From Pseudomonas sp. PSE14 (GTDB taxonomy: Bacteria; Pseudomonadota; Gammaproteobacteria; Pseudomonadales; Pseudomonadaceae): 64,000 bases of DNA. Under the pieces are notes generated by a model that ran no database searches, had not been told where the DNA came from, and worked only from the letters and a program-made list of their open reading frames with translations. Below are positions 20,158-29,082 of this stretch, piece by piece (the stretch's first letter is position 1; every line of letters starts with the position of its first letter). The stretch spans positions 3,162,001 through 3,226,000 of the forward strand of contig NZ_CP115669.1 of assembly GCF_029203285.1 (NCBI RefSeq), read 5' to 3'. The translations under genes were made by a program, and so were the position numbers.

Positions 20158-21695
20158 CGCACAAGACACGGCGGCTGGGGCTGCTGCTGGGCGACCAGCT
20201 CAGCTTCGATCTGTCGCTGTTCGATGCCCTGGACCCAGCCTTGGACGCGATCCTCATGGCGGAGGTGAATGAGGAGGCACGCTACGTGCCCCATCACCCG
20301 CAGAAGATCATGCTGATCTTCAGCGCCATGCGTCACTTCGCCCAGGCATTGCAGGAGCGCGGCTGGCGAGTGATCTACACCAGGCTGGACGATGCCGACA
20401 ACAGCGGCAGCATCGCCGGCGAAGTGCTCCGTTGGCATGCCATCCTGGGTGAACCGGCCGTGCACTTCACCGAATGCGGCGAGTGGCGGCTGGAGCAGGC
20501 GCTGCGTCAGTGCGGAATACCGCTGACCCGGCATGAAGATCGCCGTTTTCTCTGCTCCCGAGCCGAGTTCGTCCACTGGGCGGGTGATCGCCAGACGCTG
20601 CGCATGGAACACTTCTACCGTGAGATGCGCCGGCGCACCGGACTGCTGATGGAGCCCGACGGCCAACCCGTGGGCGGGCACTGGAACCTTGACGCCGACA
20701 ACCGCAAGCCCCTGCCCCGAGGCATGGCAGGGCCGTTCGCAGCCCGCTTCGGCCAGGACGCCATCACCCGCGAAGTGATGACGCTGGTAGCCGAACATTT
20801 CAGCAACCATTACGGTCGCCTCGACCGCTTCGACTACCCGGTGACTCACGGGCAAGCCCAGGAACTCTGGCAGCACTTTCTGGCGTTCGCCTTGCCGGCG
20901 TTCGGCGACTATCAGGACGCCATGGCCGAGGGCGAGCCCTATCTCTTCCACGCGCGCATCAGCGCCGCGCTGAACATCGGTTTGCTCGACGTTCGCCAAC
21001 TCGCGACGGACGTCGAAGACGCCTATCGCCAAGGACAAGCCCCGCTCAACGCCGCGGAGGGATTCATCCGCCAGCTGATCGGTTGGCGCGAATACGTCCG
21101 CGGCATCTACTGGTTGCGCATGCCGGATTACGCGGCGCTCAACGGCTTCGGCAATCGCCGGCCGTTGCCCGAGTTCTACTGGACCGGCAAAACTGACATG
21201 CGCTGCATGGCCCAGGCGATCGGCCAGACCCTGGAGCTGGGCTACGCGCACCACATCCAGCGGCTGATGGTCACCGGCAATTTCGCCCTGCTGGCTGGCA
21301 TCGCGCCGGCGGCCATCTGCGACTGGTACCTGGCGGTCTACCTGGACGCCTTCGACTGGGTCGAATTGCCGAACACCCTTGGCATGGTGATGCACGCCGA
21401 CGGGGGCTACCTCGGATCGAAACCCTACTGCGCGAGCGGCCGCTACATCCAGCGGATGTCCGATCACTGTGGCGCCTGCCGCTACCGGGTGGACAAAGCC
21501 ACGGAAGACGACGCATGCCCGTTCAATGCGCTCTACTGGCATTTCCTCATGCGGCATCGCGACCAGCTCGGCCGAAACCCTCGCCTGGCCATGCCGTACC
21601 GTAACCTGCAGCGCATGGGCGATGAACGCTGCCTCGCCCTCTGGCAACGCGGCGAGGCGCTGCTGGGACGCCTGGATGCGGAGTTGCCGCTATGA
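20148..21695 (+). CDS. Iron-sulfur photolyase / bacterial cryptochrome (PhrB/CryB type)
   Basis: A 515-residue member of the FeS-BCP group of photolyases, which repair (6-4) photoproducts or act as photosensors. Start [21 protein letters not shown], middle [18 protein letters not shown] and [28 protein letters not shown] are typical. Cysteines for the [4Fe-4S] cluster are visible in ICDWYL, HCGACRY and ACPFN. FAD and a lumazine antenna are expected. It belongs in the light-regulated operon and is followed by a DUF2256 gene overlapping by 4 bp. Confidence 0.92.
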   Translation: MVVTHKTRRLGLLLGDQLSFDLSLFDALDPALDAILMAEVNEEARYVPHHPQKIMLIFSAMRHFAQALQERGWRVIYTRLDDADNSGSIAGEVLRWHAILGEPAVHFTECGEWRLEQALRQCGIPLTRHEDRRFLCSRAEFVHWAGDRQTLRMEHFYREMRRRTGLLMEPDGQPVGGHWNLDADNRKPLPRGMAGPFAARFGQDAITREVMTLVAEHFSNHYGRLDRFDYPVTHGQAQELWQHFLAFALPAFGDYQDAMAEGEPYLFHARISAALNIGLLDVRQLATDVEDAYRQGQAPLNAAEGFIRQLIGWREYVRGIYWLRMPDYAALNGFGNRRPLPEFYWTGKTDMRCMAQAIGQTLELGYAHHIQRLMVTGNFALLAGIAPAAICDWYLAVYLDAFDWVELPNTLGMVMHADGGYLGSKPYCASGRYIQRMSDHCGACRYRVDKATEDDACPFNALYWHFLMRHRDQLGRNPRLAMPYRNLQRMGDERCLALWQRGEALLGRLDAELPL

Positions 21696-21847
21696 AGAAA
21701 GGCCATCTGCCGGAAAAGACCTGCGCGGTCTGCGGCCGCCCCTTCACATGGCGGCGACGCTGGGCACGATGCTGGAATGACGTTCGCTATTGCTCCGAGC
21801 GCTGCCGGCGCTCACCAGCGAAGCGCCAGCTTCAGCATCAGGGGTAG
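21692..21847 (+). CDS. DUF2256 mini zinc-ribbon protein
   Basis: A 51-residue basic protein beginning [23 protein letters not shown] and containing [10 protein letters not shown], two C-x2-3-C pairs that should bind zinc. This is the DUF2256 family, almost always found next to photolyase/cryptochrome genes. Start overlaps the photolyase stop (ATGA). Its last 36 bp overlap the end of the convergent DUF2878 gene. Too short for routine gene callers, so easily missed. Confidence 0.85.
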   Translation: MKKGHLPEKTCAVCGRPFTWRRRWARCWNDVRYCSERCRRSPAKRQLQHQG

Positions 21848-22303
21848 CCAGACGGCCCAGACCAGCGCCAATACCATCGCCGTGGCGCCGCTGCCCCAGG
21901 GCAGGCCGACGCCGGTCAGCGAGGCGCCACTCCAGTAGGCCAGCGGCCCACCCGCCGCGCCCAGCAGGACTCCCCGCCACACGGGGCTCGCGGCCCATGC
22001 AAGGCAGTGCCGTAGACCGCTGGCGAACACCAACCAGAGCAACGCCAGCCATGCCGGCAGGATTTCGCCATGAAAATCGAACAGGCCGAGCACACCCAAC
22101 AGCACATCCAGCAAACAACCGGCCACGCCAACCGTGAGGATTGCCAGGCACTCCCCTGCCCTTTGCCGGCACAGCCAGAGATGCGCAATCAGCCCGGCCG
22201 CCACCGCCGCAAGCAAGGCGACATGTTGCGCACCCAGCACGCACCCCCACCACCCCAGCTGTAGCCACAGGGCATTGCCAATCAGCCAGCCGCGGCGGGA
22301 CAT
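21812..22303 (-). CDS. DUF2878 integral membrane protein
   Basis: A 163-residue membrane protein with about five helices ([19 protein letters not shown] start). It fits DUF2878, small membrane proteins linked to cyclopropane-synthase-like genes. Its ATG shares a base with the upstream stop (TGATG), so translation is coupled to the methyltransferase gene. The frame runs open far upstream but only the part from 22303 encodes this protein. Last gene of the leftward light arm. Confidence 0.85.
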   Translation of the reverse strand: MSRRGWLIGNALWLQLGWWGCVLGAQHVALLAAVAAGLIAHLWLCRQRAGECLAILTVGVAGCLLDVLLGVLGLFDFHGEILPAWLALLWLVFASGLRHCLAWAASPVWRGVLLGAAGGPLAYWSGASLTGVGLPWGSGATAMVLALVWAVWLPLMLKLALRW

Positions 22304-23571
22304 CAGGCTTCCAGGTGATCCACCAGGGCCGCCTTGCGCGCTGCCGGCCCCGCCCAGAGCAGGTGCGCCACGCCAATGGCACGCTCTTCGAAGCCGCCCT
22401 GGCAGTAGCACAGGTAGAACTCCCACAGGCGCTGAAAATGCTCGTCGTACCCCAGCTCCAGCAGCTCGGCACGCGACTGACGCAGGTTCTCGCGCCAATG
22501 CCGCAGCGTGCGGGCGTAGTCGGCAGCGAAGTCTTCGAGCTGCACGAGGCTGAGCCGCGTGTGGTTCGTGGCAGTCTGCAACAGTACGGTGATCGATGGC
22601 AGCGCACCGCCGGGGAAGATGTAGCGCTGGATGAAGTCTACCGAGCGACGAGCCTGCTCGTAGCGCTGGTCGCGGATGGTGATGGCCTGCAGCAGCATCA
22701 GCCCGTCGTCCTTGAGCAGCGCCGCGCAGCAACGGAAGTACTCGGGCAGGTAGCGATGGCCCACGGCCTCGATCATTTCGATGGAGACCAGCTTGTCGAA
22801 GCGCCCGCGCAGGTCGCGATAGTCCTGAAGTAGGAGTGTGACGCGATCCTCCAGGCCGCAATGACGGATTCGTCGCTCGGCGCAGGCGAACTGTTCCCGG
22901 GAAAGCGTCGTCGTCGTCACGCGGCAGCCGTAATGCGTCGCGGCGTAGAGCGCCAGGCTGCCCCAGCCGGTACCGATTTCCAGCAGGTGGTCTTCTGGCC
23001 GCAGGTCCAGCTTGCGGCAGATGACATCGAGCTTTTGCAGTTGCGCCTGTTCGAGGCTCTGCTCGGGACTGGAGAACATCGCCGAGGAGTACATCAGGGT
23101 GGGGTCGAGCAGGCGCTCGAACAGGTCATTGCCCAGGTCGTAATGGGCCATGATGTTGCGCTGCGAACCGCGCCGGCTGTTACGGTTCAGCCAGTGCAGC
23201 AGCCTGAGCGCCGGGCGCCCCAGCCTGGCCAGCCCGCCCTCCAGCGCATCGAGTGCGTCGAGATTGGCGACGAACAGGCGGGTCACCGCCGCCAGGTCCG
23301 GACTGCTCCAGTAGCCCTGGATGTAGGCCTCGCCAGCACCGATCGAACCGTTGCAGGCGACCATGCCCCATACCGCCTCGTGCCACACATCGATCACCGC
23401 TCGCAACGGACTGAGCCGGTCACCGAAATCCAGCACGGTTTCCCCATGACGCACCTGCAACCATCCCTGGCGCAACAGCCGCAGCCGCCCCATGACTACC
23501 TGGCGCAGCAGGCTTCCCGCCAGCGGGGCCGTGATTCCGGCCTTACCGGCGCTCAGTGTGGGGTCGGTCAT
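22303..23571 (-). CDS. Cyclopropane-fatty-acyl-phospholipid synthase-like methyltransferase
   Basis: A 422-residue SAM-dependent enzyme. The SAM site LLEIGTGWGSLALYAA, followed by VTTTTLSREQFACAERRI and VSIEMIEAVGHRYLPEYF, is characteristic; YSSAMF and HYDLGNDLFERLLDPTLMYS are typical of CfaS. The start at 23571 has GGAG upstream; a longer frame adds eleven residues. In a light/photolyase setting it may protect unsaturated lipids from singlet oxygen, or belong to furan-type fatty acid synthesis as in alphaproteobacteria. Its start overlaps the DUF1365 gene by 29 bp. Confidence 0.9.
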   Translation of the reverse strand: MTDPTLSAGKAGITAPLAGSLLRQVVMGRLRLLRQGWLQVRHGETVLDFGDRLSPLRAVIDVWHEAVWGMVACNGSIGAGEAYIQGYWSSPDLAAVTRLFVANLDALDALEGGLARLGRPALRLLHWLNRNSRRGSQRNIMAHYDLGNDLFERLLDPTLMYSSAMFSSPEQSLEQAQLQKLDVICRKLDLRPEDHLLEIGTGWGSLALYAATHYGCRVTTTTLSREQFACAERRIRHCGLEDRVTLLLQDYRDLRGRFDKLVSIEMIEAVGHRYLPEYFRCCAALLKDDGLMLLQAITIRDQRYEQARRSVDFIQRYIFPGGALPSITVLLQTATNHTRLSLVQLEDFAADYARTLRHWRENLRQSRAELLELGYDEHFQRLWEFYLCYCQGGFEERAIGVAHLLWAGPAARKAALVDHLEA

Positions 23572-24358
23572 GGTCGGACTCCTTCTGTACGATGTGCCCG
23601 ACACTCAGGCAGACGTCGCTTGCCTGGTGCTCATGCACGGGGATGTGTTTGAGCAGCAGGCGCAAGGCCTGCCAGTAGATGGCGGTGACGGTGCGCAGGC
23701 TCATCCAGGGGAAAGCCAGCAGATGACGACGTAGCGCGGCGGCGTCGAGTGTCTGGCGTTGCAGGTCGAGGCTGGCCTGGAACATCAATCGCTCCTCATG
23801 CCAGTTCTCCATGTGCACGTGCACACGCGACTCCTTGATCAGGAAGCGCATGCGGTATTGCATGTGCCGGGGCAGGAAGGGGGACACGTGAAACGCCTTC
23901 GCCACCGTGAACTCCTGCGGTGCGCCGGACGCCACGGCAAACACGTAGTGGAAGCGCTCCCGCCAGGGCGTGTTGCGCACCTCGCAAAGAATGGCGGCCA
24001 GACGGCCATCGGCGTCATGACAGAAATAGAAGCTGACCGGGTTGAACCACAGCCCCCAACTGCGCAGTTGGGTCAGCAACTCGATTCGCCCCGTGGGCGC
24101 TTCGCCCAGAGCTTCGCGCAACAGACAACGTACCGCCTCCACCAGCGGCAGCCCCTGGCTCGTCCATGCCGGCAGATAATCGCGTTCACCCCAGCTCAGC
24201 GGCGCGAACCGGTTAGCCCGCAGCAAAGGCGAGAGCTGCAGCAACTGCGACTGTTCTGCCAGGTCCAGCAGGATCATGCCGACCGGATAGCGAAAGGCGT
24301 GCAGCCGCGGCAGCACCCGCCGGTGGCTGACCCAACCACGGCACAAGCTGCTGTTCAT
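23543..24358 (-). CDS. DUF1365 protein
   Basis: A 271-residue protein of the DUF1365 family: CRGWVSHRRVLPRLHAFRYPVGMILLDL, WGLWFNPVSFYFCHDADG and VAKAFHVSPFLPRHMQYRMRF are its signatures. It is almost always paired with an FAD oxidoreductase and a CFA-synthase-like enzyme, as here, and presumably acts in the same lipid modification. No signal peptide. Overlaps the FAD oxidoreductase by 4 bp. Confidence 0.88.
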   Translation of the reverse strand: MNSSLCRGWVSHRRVLPRLHAFRYPVGMILLDLAEQSQLLQLSPLLRANRFAPLSWGERDYLPAWTSQGLPLVEAVRCLLREALGEAPTGRIELLTQLRSWGLWFNPVSFYFCHDADGRLAAILCEVRNTPWRERFHYVFAVASGAPQEFTVAKAFHVSPFLPRHMQYRMRFLIKESRVHVHMENWHEERLMFQASLDLQRQTLDAAALRRHLLAFPWMSLRTVTAIYWQALRLLLKHIPVHEHQASDVCLSVGHIVQKESDHDRPHTERR

Positions 24359-25602
24359 AGCCGCTCTCCAAAGTGATCGGCCACTTCCAGTGCGCTGACC
24401 ACGCCGTCCTCGTGGAAGCCGTTGCCCCAGTAGGCACCGCAGAAGTAGCTGTGGTGACGCCCTTGCAACTCGGCGCGGCGCGCCTGTGCCGCCACGCCCG
24501 CCAGGCTGAACTGGGGATGGGCATAGTCGAAGCGCGCCAGCACCTTGGAGGGATCGATCTGCTCACTCTGGTTGAGGCTGACGCAGAAGGTCACTGGCGC
24601 CTCGATACCCTGCAGAATGTTCATGTTGTAGGTCAGCGCGGCCGGCGCCTGCGTCGGCCCGCCAAGCCGGTAGTTCCAGCTCGCCCAGGCAAGACGTCGC
24701 CTGGGCAGCAGGCGCGTGTCGGTATGCAGGACGACCTCGTTGCTGGCGTAAGTCAGTGCGCCGAGCACATCGCACTCTTGCGGCGTAGGGGAATCCAGCA
24801 GGCCCAGGACCTGGTCGCTGTGACAGGCGAACACCACCTTGTCGAAACGTTCGCAGCCGGCGGCACTGAGAATCTCCACCCCCTGCCCGTCCCGCTTGAC
24901 CCGTTGCACCGGGCAAGACAACCGTATGCTCTGGCGAAAGCTCGCGCTCAAGGGTGCTACGTAGCTCCGTGACCCACCTTCCACCACCCGCCACTGAGGC
25001 CGCTCGCTGACGGAAAGCAAACCGTGATTGGCGAAGAAGCGCACGAAGAACTGCAGCGGGAAATCCAGCATGCGCTCCGGCGACATCGACCAGATGGCGG
25101 CGCCCATGGGCACGATGTAGTGATCGACGAAGCGGGCGCCGTAGCCATCGGCTCGCAGATAGTCGCCCAGCGTCAACGACGCGGGAATGCGTTGCTCGGC
25201 CAGATCCTCGAGGGCCGTGCGATTGAATCGCAGAATATCCCGCAGCATTCCCCAGAAGCCCGGGGACAGCAGATTGCGCCGCTGGGCGAACAGCGTGTTC
25301 AGGTCATGGCCGTTGTACTCCAGCCCGCTGGCCGGATCGTGCACCGAGAAGCTCATCTGCGTAGGCCGAGAGGCAACGCCCAGGTGCTCCATCAGCTGGA
25401 TGAAACGCGGATAGGTCCAATCGTTGTAGACAATGAACCCGGTATCCACGGCGTAACGCCGCCCCTGCCAGTCGACATCGACCGTGTGGGTATGCCCGCC
25501 GATCCAGTCGGCAGCTTCGAAGACGGTCAGCTCGTGCTGACGAGCCAGCAGGTAGGCGCAGGTCAGCCCGGAGATGCCGCTACCAATGATCGCAATGCGC
25601 AT
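24355..25602 (-). CDS. FAD-dependent amine-oxidase-fold oxidoreductase
   Basis: A 415-residue flavoprotein with the N-terminal dinucleotide motif IAIIGSGISGLTCAYLLARQ and VFEAADWIGGHTHTVDVDW, and the C-terminal FAD motif in FCGAYWGNGFHEDG. It is related to phytoene desaturase and monoamine oxidase folds. Its partners (DUF1365, CFA-synthase-like, SDR) indicate a role in modifying a fatty acyl chain rather than an amine. It begins just 3 bp after the SDR stop. Confidence 0.88.
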   Translation of the reverse strand: MRIAIIGSGISGLTCAYLLARQHELTVFEAADWIGGHTHTVDVDWQGRRYAVDTGFIVYNDWTYPRFIQLMEHLGVASRPTQMSFSVHDPASGLEYNGHDLNTLFAQRRNLLSPGFWGMLRDILRFNRTALEDLAEQRIPASLTLGDYLRADGYGARFVDHYIVPMGAAIWSMSPERMLDFPLQFFVRFFANHGLLSVSERPQWRVVEGGSRSYVAPLSASFRQSIRLSCPVQRVKRDGQGVEILSAAGCERFDKVVFACHSDQVLGLLDSPTPQECDVLGALTYASNEVVLHTDTRLLPRRRLAWASWNYRLGGPTQAPAALTYNMNILQGIEAPVTFCVSLNQSEQIDPSKVLARFDYAHPQFSLAGVAAQARRAELQGRHHSYFCGAYWGNGFHEDGVVSALEVADHFGERL

Positions 25603-25605
25603 GGT

Positions 25606-26361
25606 TCAGGCCTCCGCCGGCGGACGCGCCAACCGACGCCCCAGGGCTAGGCGCCAGCGCGCCGGCAGCCGGCCCAGCAGCTTCAGCGCCAGAACGAAGG
25701 CAAACGGGAAGACAATCTCCAGTGGACGGGAATCCAGCCTCGACACGATATGTTTGGCGGCACGCCGGGCTGGCCACAGCATCGGCATGGGAAAATCATT
25801 ACGTCGTGTCAGCGGTGTGTCGACGAAACCAGGGCTGACCAGGGTGAGGTCGATACCCTCCTCTGCCAGATCGATCCGCAACGACTCCACCAGGTACCGC
25901 AAGGCCGCCTTGGAGGCACCGTAGGCACCGGCACGCGGCAGGGCCAACCAGGTCACTGCACTGCCGATGATCACCAGATGCGGGCGCTGGCAGTGGCGTA
26001 GCAAAGGCAACGCAGCCTCGATGCAATTCGCCGTGCCGATGAGATTGGTCGTGACCACGCGCTGCACCAAGGCGGCGCTGAAGAGCCCAGGTTCCAGGTA
26101 TTCGCAGGTTCCGGCATTGAAGATGGCGCGGTCCAGAACGCCCCATGCCTGATCGATGGAGCGGGCTGCCAGGGCGACCTGGTCTGCGTCCGCGACATCC
26201 GCGGCGACTATCAGCACCTGCCCCGGATAGCGTTGCGCCAAGGTCTCGAGCGATTCCGCCCGGCGCGCCGTCAGCGCCAGATGGTGACCGTCCGCGAGCA
26301 ACCGATCAGCCATGGCCGCGCCCAAGCCGCTGCTGGCTCCGGTCAGCCAGATGCGGCTCAT
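25606..26361 (-). CDS. Short-chain dehydrogenase/reductase
   Basis: A 251-residue classical SDR: IWLTGASSGLGAAMADRLLADG (NAD(P) binding), NAGT, and the catalytic Ser/Tyr/Lys in IGSAVTWLALPRAGAYGASKAALRY. A hydrophobic C-terminus (ALKLLGRLPARWRLAL) suggests membrane association. Overlaps the SnoaL-like gene by 4 bp in the leftward light arm. Substrate unknown. Confidence 0.9.
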   Translation of the reverse strand: MSRIWLTGASSGLGAAMADRLLADGHHLALTARRAESLETLAQRYPGQVLIVAADVADADQVALAARSIDQAWGVLDRAIFNAGTCEYLEPGLFSAALVQRVVTTNLIGTANCIEAALPLLRHCQRPHLVIIGSAVTWLALPRAGAYGASKAALRYLVESLRIDLAEEGIDLTLVSPGFVDTPLTRRNDFPMPMLWPARRAAKHIVSRLDSRPLEIVFPFAFVLALKLLGRLPARWRLALGRRLARPPAEA

Positions 26362-26780
26362 GCCAGCCTCCGCTTGAGCCAGCCGATGACACCGCCCAAT
26401 ACCGGCAGATGCTCGTAAAGCAGTGCTCCAGCGTCGAAATAATCCCGGTGGTAATCGACCCGCTCACTCCATCGCAGAAAGCTGCAGCCATCCAGGGCGA
26501 TCAGCCCGCCGCCGGCCAGCCTCGCGTGGCGAAAGTGCAAGGTCCAGCGCAGGTACCCGCTGCCCTGCGCGACTTCGTCAAAACCATGGAAGTCGTAGCG
26601 CAGTTCGCGAACATTGACGTAAATCGATTCGAAATAGCGGCGAAGCTCGGCGAGCCCTTCCACCTGGTGCAGAGGATCCTGGAAGCACACATCCTGGCTA
26701 TAAAGCTCATCCAGCCGGTGCAGGCTCGTGGCATCCAGCGTGGCGAAACGTTCGGCGAAGGGCCGCAGGAACGAAGACAT
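26358..26780 (-). CDS. SnoaL/NTF2-like protein
   Basis: A 140-residue cone-shaped NTF2-like domain (LRPFAERFATLDATSLHRLDELYSQDVCFQDPLHQVEGLAELRRYFES). Such proteins in these clusters are annotated as nuclear transport factor 2 family; they may bind or isomerise a small hydrophobic ligand. It is the first gene of the leftward lipid arm, directly behind the paired TGTACA operators. Confidence 0.85.
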   Translation of the reverse strand: MSSFLRPFAERFATLDATSLHRLDELYSQDVCFQDPLHQVEGLAELRRYFESIYVNVRELRYDFHGFDEVAQGSGYLRWTLHFRHARLAGGGLIALDGCSFLRWSERVDYHRDYFDAGALLYEHLPVLGGVIGWLKRRLA

Positions 26781-26799
26781 GGGAAGCTCCGATAATTTC

Positions 26800-26876
26800 T
26801 GTACAGATTAAAAATTCTGTACAGGTATAATCGAAGCCTACGGCAAAAATTGTACAAATCAAGGGATCTTGTACAG
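26800..26876 (-). promoter_or_regulatory. Two paired TGTACA operators, light-inducible promoter (left arm)
   Basis: Four TGTACA palindromes: 26800-26805 and 26818-26823 (18 bp apart) and 26851-26856 and 26870-26875 (19 bp apart). They fill the 96-bp gap between the LOV gene and the SnoaL-like gene. The pair spacing matches the operator at 18703-18726. The proximal pair probably overlaps the promoter of the lipid arm; the distal pair overlaps the LOV gene's end. Bound protein inferred to be the LitR-like regulator. Confidence 0.7.
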
Positions 26877-27347
26877 TTATTTTGGTGCGGAATTGTTCCT
26901 TCCCAGGTCGGCGGTAGCCAATTGACGCTTGAGCTCGGCCACCTCAGCCTCCAGTTGCCTGACTCGTTCCAGCGCCGCGACCTCAGTACTGACATCGCGC
27001 TGGATGCCGATGAAATAGGTGAGGTGATCCGCCTCGTTGCGCACCGGCGTGATGGAGAGTTCGTTCCAGAACGGCGTGCCATCCTTGCGGAAGTTGCGCA
27101 GCACTTCGCGGCAGGGCTGGCCACTGCTTATTGCTTCGCGGATGGCCGCCAGCCCTGGTTGCTGACGCTCGGCTCCCTGGAGGAAGCGGCAATCGCGGTA
27201 GAGAATGTCGTCCACGGCATAACCGGTCAGGCGCTCGAAGGCGCGATTGGCATAGATCAGGATGCTGTCATCACCCTCCTGCTCCGCCACCACGACACCG
27301 TCGTTGGAGGCTTCGAGCATCAATTGCAGCAGCTTGGCGTTGATCAT
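26877..27347 (-). CDS. Short LOV blue-light photoreceptor
   Basis: A 156-residue protein consisting of one LOV domain (about 12-120) plus a C-terminal coiled helix (VAALERVRQLEAEVAELKRQL). The photoactive cysteine is C53 in DCRFLQG; EASNDGVVVAEQEGDD and NFRKDGTPFWNELSITPV closely follow the short LOV proteins of P. putida (PpSB1). It binds flavin and forms a Cys adduct in blue light. Divergent from the LitR-like gene, with which it probably forms a light switch. Confidence 0.93.
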   Translation of the reverse strand: MINAKLLQLMLEASNDGVVVAEQEGDDSILIYANRAFERLTGYAVDDILYRDCRFLQGAERQQPGLAAIREAISSGQPCREVLRNFRKDGTPFWNELSITPVRNEADHLTYFIGIQRDVSTEVAALERVRQLEAEVAELKRQLATADLGRNNSAPK

Positions 27348-27474
27348 GGCGGCGTTCCCGTCCGGATTGGAATCATCCGCCTAGGGTAGTCGGCGAGCTT
27401 CGCGATGCCCAGCGCGGCCATGAGCGCCGGCGCTGGTTTACAATCTCCGCACCTTCGCCTCCGCTGGCCGCGCC

Positions 27475-28368
27475 ATGAACGACATTCTCGAAACCGACCT
27501 GCTGCCCATGCGTGAGATCGTGCGCCTCACCGGCGTCAATCCGGTGACCCTGCGCGCCTGGGAGCGACGCTATGGTCTGGTTAACCCGATACGCACCGAG
27601 GGAGGCCACCGCCTTTATACCCGCAGCGACCTGCAGACCATCCAGGACATCCTGCTCTGGTCTGGCCGGGGTATGGCGGTCGGCAAGATCGGCGAGCTCC
27701 TCGCCAAATCCAAGCGCCAGGAACCGGAGCAGGCCGGCGACGAACTCCTGCAATGGCGCGAAGCCTTCGAGCGGGCCAGTGCGGCGTTCGACCTGGACGC
27801 GCTCGATCGTCTCTACGGCCAAGCCTACAGCCTCTATCCGCTCCTGACCCTGCTGGAGGACATCCTCCTGCCACTGTGGCGCTCCCTCCTGACGCTCAAT
27901 GCCTTTGGCGCGCGCAGCCAATGGCTGTTTCTCGATGCCTTCCTGCGCGCCCGCGTCCTCATGCGCTTGCAGATGAACCGTCCCAGCGAAGCCTGCGTCC
28001 TACTGTCGGACGCCACGGGAAACCTCCGGGAGTTCGAGTTGCTGGCGACGGGACTTCTGCTCAGCGACGATGGAATCCAGGTTCAAACCCTTTCACCGGG
28101 CGCGCCGCTGGAGGAATTGCCACTGCTCTGCCAGGCGATCCAGCCGGCTGCCCTGGTGCTCCTGGCCCATGTCGCGCTAGCCGGTGAAGGGCTCAAACGC
28201 CTCGAGCGCCTGCAACTGGCGATTGACTGCCCGCTGGCGGTGACCGGCGAGGCTGCACAGCAGATATCGAGCGCGCTGTGCGATGTCCCCCTCGCCAATC
28301 TCGGCAGCAGCCCGGCCAGTGCTCGGCAGCGCCTGCGCGCTTTGGTGCAGGGAAAATTGCAGCTCTGA
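27475..28368 (+). CDS. LitR-like MerR regulator (class III, LOV-dependent)
   Basis: A 297-residue protein with an N-terminal MerR helix-turn-helix (MREIVRLTGVNPVTLRAWERRYGLVNPIRTEGGHRLY) and a C-terminal domain resembling the cobalamin-binding fold of CarH/LitR. The E/DxH-x2-G B12-binding motif is not seen; the equivalent region reads LSDATGNLREFELLATGLLL. That is what is expected of Pseudomonas LitR proteins that use a LOV partner rather than B12. Likely represses the light cluster in the dark by binding the TGTACA pairs. Confidence 0.88.
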   Translation: MNDILETDLLPMREIVRLTGVNPVTLRAWERRYGLVNPIRTEGGHRLYTRSDLQTIQDILLWSGRGMAVGKIGELLAKSKRQEPEQAGDELLQWREAFERASAAFDLDALDRLYGQAYSLYPLLTLLEDILLPLWRSLLTLNAFGARSQWLFLDAFLRARVLMRLQMNRPSEACVLLSDATGNLREFELLATGLLLSDDGIQVQTLSPGAPLEELPLLCQAIQPAALVLLAHVALAGEGLKRLERLQLAIDCPLAVTGEAAQQISSALCDVPLANLGSSPASARQRLRALVQGKLQL

Positions 28369-28597
28369 GTCGCCGCCTCTGAATCGCGCGAACCGCAGGC
28401 GAATCGGGTGAAGGTCGATACTCACCTGTGTCTTCGAACCAGCGACCCCATGGACCCGGTAATCTACGTATCCCTGACTCACACACCGATGCCAAGCAGA
28501 TTTACCTGAAGCCTGTCTGAAGTAGTGTCCTCGATCAGTTCAGCTTGATTTAAGCGCAGCGGCTCAATGTGGAATCTCCCTCCAAGGAGACTCCATC

Positions 28598-29068
28598 ATG
28601 AAGATCACTGCCGCTTCCCTGGCCGTGGCTGGCGCTCTTGCTGGCCCCGCACTGGCCCAGGCCCGAGAACTGAACCTGAGCACCACCCTTGCCGACTACA
28701 GCGGTAACAAGGCCTATCTGGCCATTTACCTGACCGATGCACAGGGCCAGTACCAGCGCACGCTTTGGGTGGCTGGCCGCAAGGCCAAGTATTACAAGCA
28801 TCTGGGTGACTGGGCCCGCGGTAGCGGCCTGCGTGCGGCCGAGTTCGATGGCCTGAGCGGTGCCAGTGTCGGTAGCGGCGACACCCTGAAGGTTTCGGTG
28901 GAGGTGGCCGACAGCCTGATCGACGCCGGGTACCAGATTCGAATCGACAGCGCAGTGGAGGACAAGCGCTCCAACCGCGCCGAACTGAAGGTACCCCTGA
29001 CCCTCGACGGAGCCGGCAAGGACAATGCCGGTAGCGGCTACATCTCCGCCTTCCGTTACGATCTTTGA
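28598..29068 (+). CDS. DUF2271 periplasmic protein with a flavinylation motif
   Basis: A 156-residue exported protein (signal peptide to about residue 21, ending ALAQA). DUF2271 features are YLAIYLTDAQGQYQRTLWVAGRKAKYYKHLGDW. Residues 84-90 read DGLSGAS, matching the D-G-x-[ST]-G-A-[ST] site where ApbE attaches FMN, so S90 is the likely flavinylated residue. An apbE gene lies two genes downstream. Predicted to carry electrons in the periplasm. A preceding GGAG supports the start. Confidence 0.85.
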   Translation: MKITAASLAVAGALAGPALAQARELNLSTTLADYSGNKAYLAIYLTDAQGQYQRTLWVAGRKAKYYKHLGDWARGSGLRAAEFDGLSGASVGSGDTLKVSVEVADSLIDAGYQIRIDSAVEDKRSNRAELKVPLTLDGAGKDNAGSGYISAFRYDL

Positions 29069-29082
29069 GGACGGCGGCCACC

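Noticed and set aside
19950-21647. A 565-codon minus-strand frame opposite the photolyase
   Set aside because: Photolyase motifs on the plus strand are unmistakable; the mirror frame has none.
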